Assembly (NCBI RefSeq): GCF_900114705.1
Contig: NZ_FOTW01000028.1
Span: 1-64,000 of the forward strand
Source: Rugamonas rubra
GTDB lineage: Bacteria > Pseudomonadota > Gammaproteobacteria > Burkholderiales > Burkholderiaceae_D
Length of the DNA stretch: 64,000 bases
Direction: 5' to 3'
The notes under the pieces were generated by a model, which ran no database searches, was not told where the DNA came from, and worked only from the letters and a program-made list of their open reading frames with translations. The position numbers were made by a program, and so were the translations under genes. Positions 25,091-33,487 of this stretch are shown in pieces; position 1 is the first letter of the stretch; the number at the start of each line of letters is the position of its first letter.

Positions 25091-27367
25091 TTAGGCGGCG
25101 CCTTCCAGCGTGTCGTTGTTGAGCCAGCCGTCGAGCGCTTCGGCGTTCATCGGCCGGGCGAACAGGAAGCCCTGGGCCAGCGGACAGCCGAGGTTTTGCA
25201 GGATCTGCGCCTGGCGCTCGTCCTCGACGCCTTCGGCGATCACCGCCAGGCCGAGGTTGCGGCCCAGCTGGATCACCATCTCGGCGATGCTGCTGCCGCG
25301 CGCCGAGCCGGTGATCTCGGTGACGAAGGCGCGGTCTATCTTCAGGCGGTCGATCTGCAGCCGCTGCAAATACGACAGCGAGGAGAAGCCGGTGCCGAAG
25401 TCGTCTATGGCGATGCTGACGCCGGTCTGCTTGATCTGGCCGAGCATCTTGATGAGCAGGTCGGGCTCCTCCATCGCCATCGATTCGGTGATCTCCAGTT
25501 CGACGAACTCGGGCGGCGCGCCGGTGTCCTCGAGCGCGGTGCGCAGCATGTCGAGGAAGTAGGGGTGGCGGAACTGCACCTGCGAGACGTTGATCGACAT
25601 CATGAAGTCGAGGTGGCCGGCGGCGCGCAGCTTGACCAGTTCGCGGCAGGCGGTGCGCAGCACCCATTCGCCCAGGTCGATGATCAGGCCGGAGTATTCG
25701 GCGATGGGGATGAAGCGGTCGGGCGAGATGAACTTGCCGTCCGGCGTTTGCCAGCGCAGCAGCGCCTCGGCGCCCACCGGCCGGCGGGTGACCAAATCGA
25801 TCTGCGGCTGGTAGACCACGAACAGCTGGTTCTGGCCGAAGGCGGTGCGCAGCGCATGCATCATGCGCACCCGCTCGCGGATCTCGACGCCCATGCTGCG
25901 CGAGAAGTAGAAGTGGCCGGCGCGCTGCTGCGACTTGGCGCGCTTGAGGGCGATGTCGGCGTCCTTGAGGGCGTCGGCGCCGCTGCCGTCGTGCTCGCCC
26001 AGGCGCACCAGGCCGAGCGTGGCCGACAGCTGCACGTCCTGGCCGTCGATGCTGAACGGGGTCTGGAACAGCGCCAAAATCAGCGCCGGATTGACCTGGC
26101 CGGAGTCGCCCAGCACGCAGAAGATGTCGCCGCCGATGCGCGCCACGGTCAGCTCGTTGCCCAGGCGCGACTGCAGGCGGCCGGCCACGGCCAGCAGCAG
26201 CATGTCGCCGAACTGGTGGCCGAGGGCGTCGTTGGTCTCGGCGAAGTGGTCGAGGTCGACCAGCGACAGCGTGGCGTCGTCCTTGGCCGGGCCGCTCAGG
26301 GTGGCGTCGAGGATCTCGACCAGGCGGGTGCGGTTGGGCAGCTTGCTGAGCTGGTCGTAGAAGGCGGCGTTGTGCAGGTGGGTGACCAGTTCGACGTTGT
26401 CGAGGCCGACGGCGACGTTGCTGCAGAAGACCTCGAGCAGGCGCTGGTCGATCTCGCTGAGCGGGCGCGCCAGCTCGAAGTAGGCGACGAAGTTGCGGCT
26501 GGCCTTGCCGGCGAAGTGCAGGGTCAGGTGCTCGGGGTGGTAGACGTTGCGGCGCTGCGCCAGCGCCAGTTCCATCGCCTCGAGCACGGCCGGGGCCAAC
26601 TCGGCGGTCAGCTGGCAGTTGTCGAGGCGGCGGAAGTCGCCCGCCGTGGCCATCACCATCAGCTCGTGGCAGCCGGCCTCGGGGCACTCCTGCACGCACA
26701 GTACGCCGCAGGTTTTCTGGCCGACCAGGTCGGCGATCTGGGTCAATACGCCGGCGGCGAAATTGCGCACGCCGTGCAAGGTCATCAGCTCGGTGCTGGC
26801 CTGGACGATCTGGCTCAGGCCGCGCCGGCTGTCGTTGATCTTGCGGATTTGTTCGTAGGAGCGGATCGCCGCCGTCACCGTGGTGAACAGCTTGATGCGG
26901 GTCAGCTCGGACTTGGTCTTGTAGTCGTTGATGTCGAAGTCGCGGATGGCGTCGATCTCCGGCGCGTAGCCGGGCTGGCCGGTGCGCAGGATGATGCGCA
27001 CGTCGCTCAGCTTGAGCGTCTCGCGGATGTAGCGCACCAGGTGCAGGCCGGCGTCGTCCTGCTCCATCACCACGTCGAGCAGGATGACGGCGATCTCTTG
27101 CTCGTGCTTGAGCATGTCGCGCGCCTCGCCGGCCGAGTAGGCGTGGACGAATTCGAGCGGACGGTGCTGCATGTCCAGGTTGCCCAGGGCGAAGGTGGTG
27201 GTCGAGTGGACGTCCTCGTCGTCGTCGATGATCATCACGCGCCAAACGCTGCGTTCGCCGGCCGTCGCGGCGCCGGCCGGGTGCTCTTCTAAGAATACCA
27301 GATCGTCGTGATCGTCCTTGGAGTGCTCAAGGGGGGTGATCGATGGGGGCATGTGTCGCTTCTCCAA
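25091..27367 (-). CDS. REC-DUF3369-GGDEF(degenerate)-EAL protein, probable c-di-GMP phosphodiesterase
   Basis: The 758-residue cytoplasmic protein has an N-terminal REC-like domain (VWRVMIIDDDEDVHS, LLDVVMEQDDAGL), a DUF3369-type sensor region (about 180-350), a GGDEF-like domain whose motif reads RIGGDIF, and a C-terminal EAL domain. The GGDEF motif has Ile in place of the catalytic Glu, so cyclase activity should be lost. EAL signatures are intact: GAEALLRW, NVSQVQFRHP, ELEITES, IDDFGTGFSS, EGVED. It should degrade c-di-GMP, regulated through the receiver domain. The second ATG (MPPSITPLEH) is an alternative start. No cognate kinase is adjacent. Confidence 0.9.
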   Translation of the reverse strand: MEKRHMPPSITPLEHSKDDHDDLVFLEEHPAGAATAGERSVWRVMIIDDDEDVHSTTTFALGNLDMQHRPLEFVHAYSAGEARDMLKHEQEIAVILLDVVMEQDDAGLHLVRYIRETLKLSDVRIILRTGQPGYAPEIDAIRDFDINDYKTKSELTRIKLFTTVTAAIRSYEQIRKINDSRRGLSQIVQASTELMTLHGVRNFAAGVLTQIADLVGQKTCGVLCVQECPEAGCHELMVMATAGDFRRLDNCQLTAELAPAVLEAMELALAQRRNVYHPEHLTLHFAGKASRNFVAYFELARPLSEIDQRLLEVFCSNVAVGLDNVELVTHLHNAAFYDQLSKLPNRTRLVEILDATLSGPAKDDATLSLVDLDHFAETNDALGHQFGDMLLLAVAGRLQSRLGNELTVARIGGDIFCVLGDSGQVNPALILALFQTPFSIDGQDVQLSATLGLVRLGEHDGSGADALKDADIALKRAKSQQRAGHFYFSRSMGVEIRERVRMMHALRTAFGQNQLFVVYQPQIDLVTRRPVGAEALLRWQTPDGKFISPDRFIPIAEYSGLIIDLGEWVLRTACRELVKLRAAGHLDFMMSINVSQVQFRHPYFLDMLRTALEDTGAPPEFVELEITESMAMEEPDLLIKMLGQIKQTGVSIAIDDFGTGFSSLSYLQRLQIDRLKIDRAFVTEITGSARGSSIAEMVIQLGRNLGLAVIAEGVEDERQAQILQNLGCPLAQGFLFARPMNAEALDGWLNNDTLEGAA

Positions 27368-27643
27368 GATTTCTCGGTGTTCTTTTCAGACAAGTATATA
27401 GCGAATTGTCAAAGGCAACGATCATTTCGGCGCCTTTGTGGGGTGTCGATGGTGCCATTTTGCAAGTTTTTACATGCCCGGCATGGAATAATGCCGTTTC
27501 CATCACGAAACTCCTGTCAGACCGTCAATTGGTACTAACACGTACCATGCCGCGTGCCTTGTTGCGTATTTGGCGCGGCGCGGGACGTGGCGCCCGGCGG
27601 ACTGGTAAAATGATCCGTTTCCTACCTCACAGACCTCCTACCT

Positions 27644-28741
27644 ATGTCCGGCAATACATTTGGCAAGCTGTTTACCGTTAGCACTTTTGGCGAATCCCAC
27701 GGCCCGGCGATCGGCTGCGTGATCGATGGCTGTCCGCCCGGCCTGGCCCTGTCCGAGGCCGACATCCAGCCCGAACTGGACCGCCGCAAGCCCGGCACCT
27801 CGCGCCACGTGACCCAGCGCCAGGAGTCCGACACGGTCGAGATCCTGTCCGGCGTCTACCAGGGTGTCACCACCGGCACGCCGATCGCCCTGCTGATCCG
27901 CAACGAGGACCAGCGTAGCAAGGACTACGGCAACATCGCCGAGAGCTTCCGCCCCGGACATGCAGACTACACCTATTGGCACAAATACGGCGTCCGCGAT
28001 CCGCGCGGCGGCGGCCGCTCGTCGGCCCGCCTGACCGCGCCGGTGGTGGGCGCGGCGGCGATCGCCAAGAAGTGGTTGCTGCAACAGTACGGCACCGTGT
28101 TCAAGGGCTGCATGAGCCAGTTGGGCGACATCGCCGTGCCCTTCGAGGACTGGAGCCACGTGCCCAACAACCCCTTCTTCGCCGCCAGCGGCGACGCCGC
28201 CCTGATCGCCCGCATGGAGGACGCGATGGACGCGCTGCGCCGCGACGGCGACTCGATCGGCGCGCGCATCGACGTGATCGCGCACAACGTGCCGGTCGGC
28301 CTGGGCCAGCCGATCTACGACAAGCTCGACGCCGACATCGCCTACGCCATGATGGGCATCAACGCCGTGAAGGGCGTCGAGATCGGCGCCGGCTTCAAGT
28401 CGGTGGCGCAGAAGGGCTCCGAGCACGGCGACGAGCTGACCCCCGAGGGCTTCGTCGGCAACAACGCCGGCGGCGTGCTGGGCGGCATTTCGACCGGGCA
28501 GGACATTTCCGTCTCCATCGCCATCAAGCCGACCTCTTCGATCCGCACGCCGCGCCGCTCGATCGACAAGGACGGCAATCCGGTGATGGTCGAGACCTTC
28601 GGCCGCCACGACCCCTGCGTCGGTATCCGCGCCACGCCGATCGCCGAGGCCATGCTGGCCCTGGTGTTGATCGACCACGCGCTGATGCACCGCGCCCAGT
28701 GCGGCGACGTGCGGGTCAGCACGCCGAACATCGCTCTGTAA
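27644..28741 (+). CDS. aroC: Chorismate synthase
   Basis: The 365-residue FMN-dependent enzyme converts 5-enolpyruvylshikimate 3-phosphate to chorismate in aromatic amino-acid biosynthesis. The family signatures are GESHGPAIGCVIDGCPPGL, RQESDTVEILSGV, PGHADYTYWHKYG (RP-GHAD motif), RGGGRSSAR and GKDG-type FGRHDPC. Length is normal. A weak TAAAAT -10 lies 40 bases upstream. It is followed by the MFS gene in the same direction, about 60 bases later. Confidence 0.97.
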   Translation: MSGNTFGKLFTVSTFGESHGPAIGCVIDGCPPGLALSEADIQPELDRRKPGTSRHVTQRQESDTVEILSGVYQGVTTGTPIALLIRNEDQRSKDYGNIAESFRPGHADYTYWHKYGVRDPRGGGRSSARLTAPVVGAAAIAKKWLLQQYGTVFKGCMSQLGDIAVPFEDWSHVPNNPFFAASGDAALIARMEDAMDALRRDGDSIGARIDVIAHNVPVGLGQPIYDKLDADIAYAMMGINAVKGVEIGAGFKSVAQKGSEHGDELTPEGFVGNNAGGVLGGISTGQDISVSIAIKPTSSIRTPRRSIDKDGNPVMVETFGRHDPCVGIRATPIAEAMLALVLIDHALMHRAQCGDVRVSTPNIAL

Positions 28742-28800
28742 GCGTTCTTTGTTTTACCGGGCGGCGCCAACGCGGCGCGGTCCGGCGCTGCCCCGTCGCC

Positions 28801-29985
28801 ATGCCCAAACAAGCCTTCAGCTTCGCGCTCTTCCTGTTCGCCTATTACGCCCACGCCGGCACCTTTTCCACCTACGCCACGCTGTACTTCGCCGCCAAGG
28901 GCATGACGGTGGCGCAGATCGGCACGCTGATGGCGATGATCCAGGTGCTGCGCATCGTCGGCCCCAACGTCTGGGGCTACGTGGCCGACCACAGCGAACG
29001 CCGCGTGCTGGTGCTGCGGCTGACCGGCGTGGCTGCGTTGACGGCGTTCTCCGGCATCTTCCTCGGCCAGACCTTCGCCCAGCTGCTGCTGGCGATGGTG
29101 GCGCTGAACCTGTTCACCAGCGCGCAGGGGCCGATCTGCGAGGCGCTGATGCTGTCCGAGATGCGCGGCGACCTGACCCACTACGGCCGGCTCAGGCTGT
29201 GGGGTTCGGTCGGTTTCATCGCCTCGGTCATGTTGGCCGCCGTCGCGCTGGACGCCTACGGCATCGCGGCGCTGCCGTGGATCGCCGGCGGCCTGCTGCT
29301 CGGCGTGCTGGGCGCCGCGCTGCGCCTGCGCGAGGTGCCGCGGCTGAGCCACGCCCAGCCGGCGCCGCCCTTGCTGAGCATTCTGCGGCGGCGCGAGGTG
29401 ATCGCCTTCTTCGTTTCGACCGCGTTGATGGTGGCGGCGCACACCTCGCTGTACACCTTCTACTCGCTGTACTTGGAGCGCAACGGCTACAGCAAGACGG
29501 TGATCGGCGTCATGTGGTCGCTCGGCGTGACGGCCGAGGTGCTGTTGTTCTACTTCCAGGCGCCGCTGTTCCGCCGCTGGGGCGCGCGCAACATGATGTA
29601 TCTGGCGCTACTGTGCGGCGTGCTGCGCTTCGCCGTGATGGGCGCCGCCGCGCACGCGCTGTGGCTGCTGGTGCTGGCGCAGTTGCTGCACGCGGCCACC
29701 TTCGCGTTGCACCATTCGGCCTCGGTGATGACCCTGCAGCGCTGGTTCTCCGGGCCGCTGCAGGCGCGCGGGCAGGCGCTGTTCATCAGCATCTCGTACG
29801 GTATCGGCGGTTCGCTGGGCGGGCTGTTCCTGGCGCAGTGGTGGCAGCGCGCCGGGCCGCAATCGGTGTACTACGTGGCGGCGGCGTTGTGTGCGGGCTC
29901 GCTGCTGGCGGCGGCCTTGTCGTTCCGCTGGCAGCGACTTGAAAAGCCGGGCGGCGCGCTTGCAGGGTCAGACCCTAGGGTCTGA
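28801..29985 (+). CDS. MFS transporter (HcaT/Lmo-like, MFS_1_like)
   Basis: The 394-residue protein has about twelve membrane segments, starting MPKQAFSFALFLFAYYAHAGTF. Marks are GYVADHSERRVLVLR in the first cytoplasmic loop and GRLRLWGSVGF in the second half of the N-terminal bundle, as in the 3-phenylpropionate permease type. The substrate is unknown. The last seven codons (AGSDPRV) and the stop are contributed by a palindromic repeat (copy B), so the original C-terminus probably ended elsewhere. Confidence 0.8.
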   Translation: MPKQAFSFALFLFAYYAHAGTFSTYATLYFAAKGMTVAQIGTLMAMIQVLRIVGPNVWGYVADHSERRVLVLRLTGVAALTAFSGIFLGQTFAQLLLAMVALNLFTSAQGPICEALMLSEMRGDLTHYGRLRLWGSVGFIASVMLAAVALDAYGIAALPWIAGGLLLGVLGAALRLREVPRLSHAQPAPPLLSILRRREVIAFFVSTALMVAAHTSLYTFYSLYLERNGYSKTVIGVMWSLGVTAEVLLFYFQAPLFRRWGARNMMYLALLCGVLRFAVMGAAAHALWLLVLAQLLHAATFALHHSASVMTLQRWFSGPLQARGQALFISISYGIGGSLGGLFLAQWWQRAGPQSVYYVAAALCAGSLLAAALSFRWQRLEKPGGALAGSDPRV

Positions 29986-29989
29986 CCCT
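29964..29989. repeat. 26-bp perfect palindrome, GGGTCAG-core repeat, copy B
   Basis: Same 26-base palindrome as copy A, overlapping the end of the MFS gene, which takes its stop codon from it. A half-site (GGGAGTCTGACCCT) follows at about 30001-30015. It lies between convergent genes. Confidence 0.85.
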
Positions 29990-30024
29990 AGCGCCAAGGC
30001 GGGGAGTCTGACCCTCGCTTCTTG

Positions 30025-31515
30025 TTAGTTGACGCGGCTGGTGGCCGTTTCGAGCTTGTGGCGCCGCTCGACGGCCTTGACCACCAGCGCGCGCATGTCG
30101 TTGAGCAGGGCGAACTCGGTCTGGCTCAGCTGGATCGGCGGGAAGCTCTCGTCCCAGTCGCCGTAGAGGAAGCCGGCCGGCTGGCCGTTGGCCGACAGCG
30201 GCAGGATGACGAAGCTGCGCGCCGCCGACAGGGTGCTCTTCCACCACAGCGGCAGCTTGGCGGCGAACTTCGGGTCGCGCGCGTTCTCGATGAAGATCAC
30301 GCGGTCGTTGCTGAGCGCGGCGTGGAACACGTTCGGCTCGTAGGCGTCGTCGAAGCTCATCAGCGGCAGCAGCTCCTTGATGTCGTCGCCGAAGCCGATC
30401 TTGGCGGCGTACTGGCCCTCCCTGCGGTTGCGCACGAAGGCCACGGCGCGCGAGAAGTCCAGGCCCTGGAACACCGTCTCCAGCGCGATGGAGACCATCT
30501 GGCCGGGGCTGGCGGTGTCGAGCACGTCGCGCATATCGGACAGGCCGCTGAGCAGGATCTTGTTGCCGGCGGCGCGCATGCGCGTCTTGGCCAGCGCCTT
30601 GGCGCGCCGCTCGGCCGGCTTGGACAGCGGGGCGATGGTCAGATCCTCGGCGGCCACCACCTTGGCCTGTTCGATGGCCGTCATCAGGCCCTCGGGTGCG
30701 ACGCCGATCATCTCGGCGTAGCGTTCGGTGAGCAGCTGCACGGCGGCGTGGCCGGCCTCGTCGTCGTGCCACAGCGAGTCGGCGCACTGCGCCGCCATGG
30801 TCGACAGGCCGGCGATCCAGTCGCTGGCGCTGACGGCGGCGCCCGGCTCGGGCGGCTCGACGCGGCGCATGCCGTTGATCAGGTTGGCCGGCAGGCCCCA
30901 GTGCATGGCGGCGGCGCTGCCGATCTCCTCCAGGGTCAGGCCGAGCAGCTCGGGCGCGGCGGCGTCGACCGAGCCGCCGGCGTGCTGTTGCAAGGCCAGC
31001 CAGCGCTGCGGCAGGTAGTAGGTGAGCATCATGCGGCCCAGGCTGTGCAGCATCGAGCAGACCACGGCCTCCTCGCCGTGCCGGCTGGAAGCGCTGGCGG
31101 CGACCTGCTGGGCGACGATCCCGGCCAGCACCGCCTTCTCCATTTCGATGTGGGCGATGGTGGAGTCGGGCGAGGCGGCCGACAGCTCCTCGATCAGTTT
31201 GAGGCCGAGCGCCAGGTGGCCGATGGCGTCGGTGCCCAGCACCAGCACCGCCTTGCTGACGGTGTTGACGTGCTGGCCGAAGGCCGAGTACATGCCGCTG
31301 TTGGCCAGCCGCAGCACCTTCTGCGTCAGCACCGGGTCCGACAGCACCGTCTGCGCCATGTTGAATTCCTGCTCGTCCTCGCCGCGCATGGCGCCGAGGA
31401 TGGCACTGATGGCCTTGGCGAAGCCGGGCATGTCGCCCTGCTGGCGGGTGCGGTCCCACAGCTCGGCCAGGGTCTTTTCACCCAACGGGCCGCTGGCTTT
31501 GAAGGCGGGGATCAT
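30025..31515 (-). CDS. HDOD domain protein with C-terminal GAF-like domain
   Basis: The 496-residue cytoplasmic protein has an N-terminal HDOD domain (LSDPVLTQKVLRLANSGMYS, VLGTDAIGHLALGLKLIEEL, CSMLHSLGRMMLTYYLP, HWGLPANLINGM). The C-terminal 180 residues look like a GAF domain (ETVFQGLDFSRAVAFVRN to SFVILPLSANGQPAGFLYGDWDE). HDOD proteins lack the catalytic HD pair and act in signalling with c-di-GMP enzymes. Its ATG overlaps the upstream GGDEF-EAL gene by four bases (ATGA), so the two are translationally coupled and likely work together. Confidence 0.85.
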   Translation of the reverse strand: MIPAFKASGPLGEKTLAELWDRTRQQGDMPGFAKAISAILGAMRGEDEQEFNMAQTVLSDPVLTQKVLRLANSGMYSAFGQHVNTVSKAVLVLGTDAIGHLALGLKLIEELSAASPDSTIAHIEMEKAVLAGIVAQQVAASASSRHGEEAVVCSMLHSLGRMMLTYYLPQRWLALQQHAGGSVDAAAPELLGLTLEEIGSAAAMHWGLPANLINGMRRVEPPEPGAAVSASDWIAGLSTMAAQCADSLWHDDEAGHAAVQLLTERYAEMIGVAPEGLMTAIEQAKVVAAEDLTIAPLSKPAERRAKALAKTRMRAAGNKILLSGLSDMRDVLDTASPGQMVSIALETVFQGLDFSRAVAFVRNRREGQYAAKIGFGDDIKELLPLMSFDDAYEPNVFHAALSNDRVIFIENARDPKFAAKLPLWWKSTLSAARSFVILPLSANGQPAGFLYGDWDESFPPIQLSQTEFALLNDMRALVVKAVERRHKLETATSRVN

Positions 31516-33248
31516 AGGTGCACCTGGCGCAGTTCGGTCGGCACCAGGTTGGCGTAGGTGCTCTCCTTGAGCGCGGCCATGGCGACGTTGGCCGGCATCG
31601 GCTTGCCGGTCAGGTAGCCCTGGATGCGTTGGCAGCCGCGCTGTTCCAGGTAGTGCAGCTGCTCCTCGGTTTCGACGCCCTCGGCCACCACCGACAGGTC
31701 GAGGTGCTTGGCCAGGTCGAGCACGGCGTTGCAGATGGCGCCGTCCTTTTGCGAGGCGGGCAGGTCGCGGATGAAGGTGCGGTCGATCTTCAGCACCGAG
31801 ATGGGGAAGCGCTTCAGATAGGCCAGCGAGGAGTAGCCGGTGCCGAAGTCGTCGATGGCGATGCGGGCTTTGCGCTCGGTCATTTTCGACAGGATGGCCT
31901 CGGCGTGCACCGGGTCGATCATCAGCGTGCCCTCGGTGATCTCCAACACCAGCTGGGCGCCGTCCAGGCCGGAGTAGGCGATGGCGTCGTCCAGTACGTC
32001 GAGGAATTTATCGTTGCGGAACTGGCGCGGGCTGATGTTGACGGAGATGTACAGGCTGCGCTTGGCCACCTCCTCGAACTGCTTGAGCTGGACGCAGGCG
32101 GCCTTCAGCGCCCAGGCGCCGAGCAGGTTGATCAGGCCGTTGGTCTCGGCGATCGGGATGAAGCGCACCGGCGGCACCATGCCCAGGGTCGGGTGCTTCC
32201 AGCGCATAAGAGTCTCGAAGCCGAGGATCTCGCGCGTGTGGGCGTCGACGATGGGCTGGTAGTAGAGCAGGAACTCGCCCTCGCGCACCGCCTGGAACAT
32301 CGCCGCCTCGAGCGAGATGTCGTGCTCGGGCGCGCTGCCCTCCTGGCGCGGGCTGTAGACCACGCAGCGCGCCTTGCCGGTCTCCTTGGCGCGCGACATG
32401 GCGGCGTCGGCCAGCGCCACCAGGCGCACCTCGTCCTCGGCGTGGTCCGGGTACAGCGCCACGCCGACCGAGGCGCCGACGTAGATGGTGTGGCCGTCGA
32501 CCTCGAAGGGCGATTGCAGGGTGGCGATCAGGCGGCCGGTGACCAGCTTGATCTGCGCGTCGCTGTGGGTGCCCGGCAGCACGGCGACGAACTCGTCGCC
32601 GCCGACGCGGGCCAGGGTGTCGCTGTCGCGCAGGGTCTTGCGCAGGCGCGCGGCGGCCATGCGCAGCACGGCGTCGCCGACCGGGTGGCCGAGGCCGTCG
32701 TTGACCTTCTTAAAGCCGTCCAGGCCGATGGTGGCCACCGAGAAGCCCTGGCCGGAGCGGCGCGCCTGGGCGATCACCATGCGGATGCGGTCCGACAGCA
32801 GCAGCCGGTTGGGCAGCTCGGTGAGGGCGTCGTGGGTGGCCATGTGGCGCAGCCGCTCCTCGGTGGCGTGCTGGGCCGACAGGTCGCGGCCGACCAGCAG
32901 CAGTCCCGGGTTGTCGCTGTCGACGTCGAAGGCGGAGATGCGTAGCTCGTAGCTGATGTCCTGCTCGGGGGTCTTCAGGTGCAGTTCGACGCGGCAGGCG
33001 CTGCGCGCCTCGATCGCCTCGATCAGGGTGGCCTTCAGCGCGGCGCGGTCGATTTCGGCGACGTGGGCCGCCAGCGGTTCGCCCAGCAGCGTGCGGCCGC
33101 AGCAGATCAGGGCCACGGTCCGCCGGCTGGCGAACAGGATCTGCCCTTGCTGGTTGAGGCGGAACACCACATCGCCGGCCTCCTCCATGAGCTTATCGAG
33201 TTCATGGCGCAGATCGAGCACAGGCGGGACTGGGGAGCTGGAAAGCAT
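31512..33248 (-). CDS. PAS-GGDEF-EAL protein
   Basis: The 578-residue protein has an N-terminal PAS-type domain (EEAGDVVFRLNQQGQILFAS), a GGDEF domain with intact RVGGDEFVAVL and an EAL domain in which the name-giving motif is GFETLMRW (Glu-Thr-Leu, a tolerated variant). Other catalytic segments are present: NISPRQFRN, LEITEGTL, IDDFGTGYSSL, EGVET. It could make or break c-di-GMP. It ends on the HDOD start codon, forming a two-gene operon. The start is MLSSSPVPPVLD, with AT-rich promoter sequence upstream. Confidence 0.9.
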   Translation of the reverse strand: MLSSSPVPPVLDLRHELDKLMEEAGDVVFRLNQQGQILFASRRTVALICCGRTLLGEPLAAHVAEIDRAALKATLIEAIEARSACRVELHLKTPEQDISYELRISAFDVDSDNPGLLLVGRDLSAQHATEERLRHMATHDALTELPNRLLLSDRIRMVIAQARRSGQGFSVATIGLDGFKKVNDGLGHPVGDAVLRMAAARLRKTLRDSDTLARVGGDEFVAVLPGTHSDAQIKLVTGRLIATLQSPFEVDGHTIYVGASVGVALYPDHAEDEVRLVALADAAMSRAKETGKARCVVYSPRQEGSAPEHDISLEAAMFQAVREGEFLLYYQPIVDAHTREILGFETLMRWKHPTLGMVPPVRFIPIAETNGLINLLGAWALKAACVQLKQFEEVAKRSLYISVNISPRQFRNDKFLDVLDDAIAYSGLDGAQLVLEITEGTLMIDPVHAEAILSKMTERKARIAIDDFGTGYSSLAYLKRFPISVLKIDRTFIRDLPASQKDGAICNAVLDLAKHLDLSVVAEGVETEEQLHYLEQRGCQRIQGYLTGKPMPANVAMAALKESTYANLVPTELRQVHL

Positions 33249-33487
33249 TGTGACGATCTACACTTTCATTTTTTTCATATCTTGCATTCTACAATCTTAT
33301 CGGCGCGATGGCACGGGGCAGCATGGCGCCCGCCCGGCAAAACCAGAACGAAATGTATCATTGAACGCGGTGGAAATACATGAACAAGGACAACTTATAT
33401 GAATGTTTTGTTCATTTTTCTGCGCCGCCATGGAAAAACGGCGGCGCAGAATGGGGGGGGGGCGCTTGGCCTGCGCGTTTTTCTTGC

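Noticed and set aside
33419..33450. 11-bp perfect hairpin as a terminator of the beta-oxidation genes
   Set aside because: No T-run on either side in the right orientation; a structural hairpin only.
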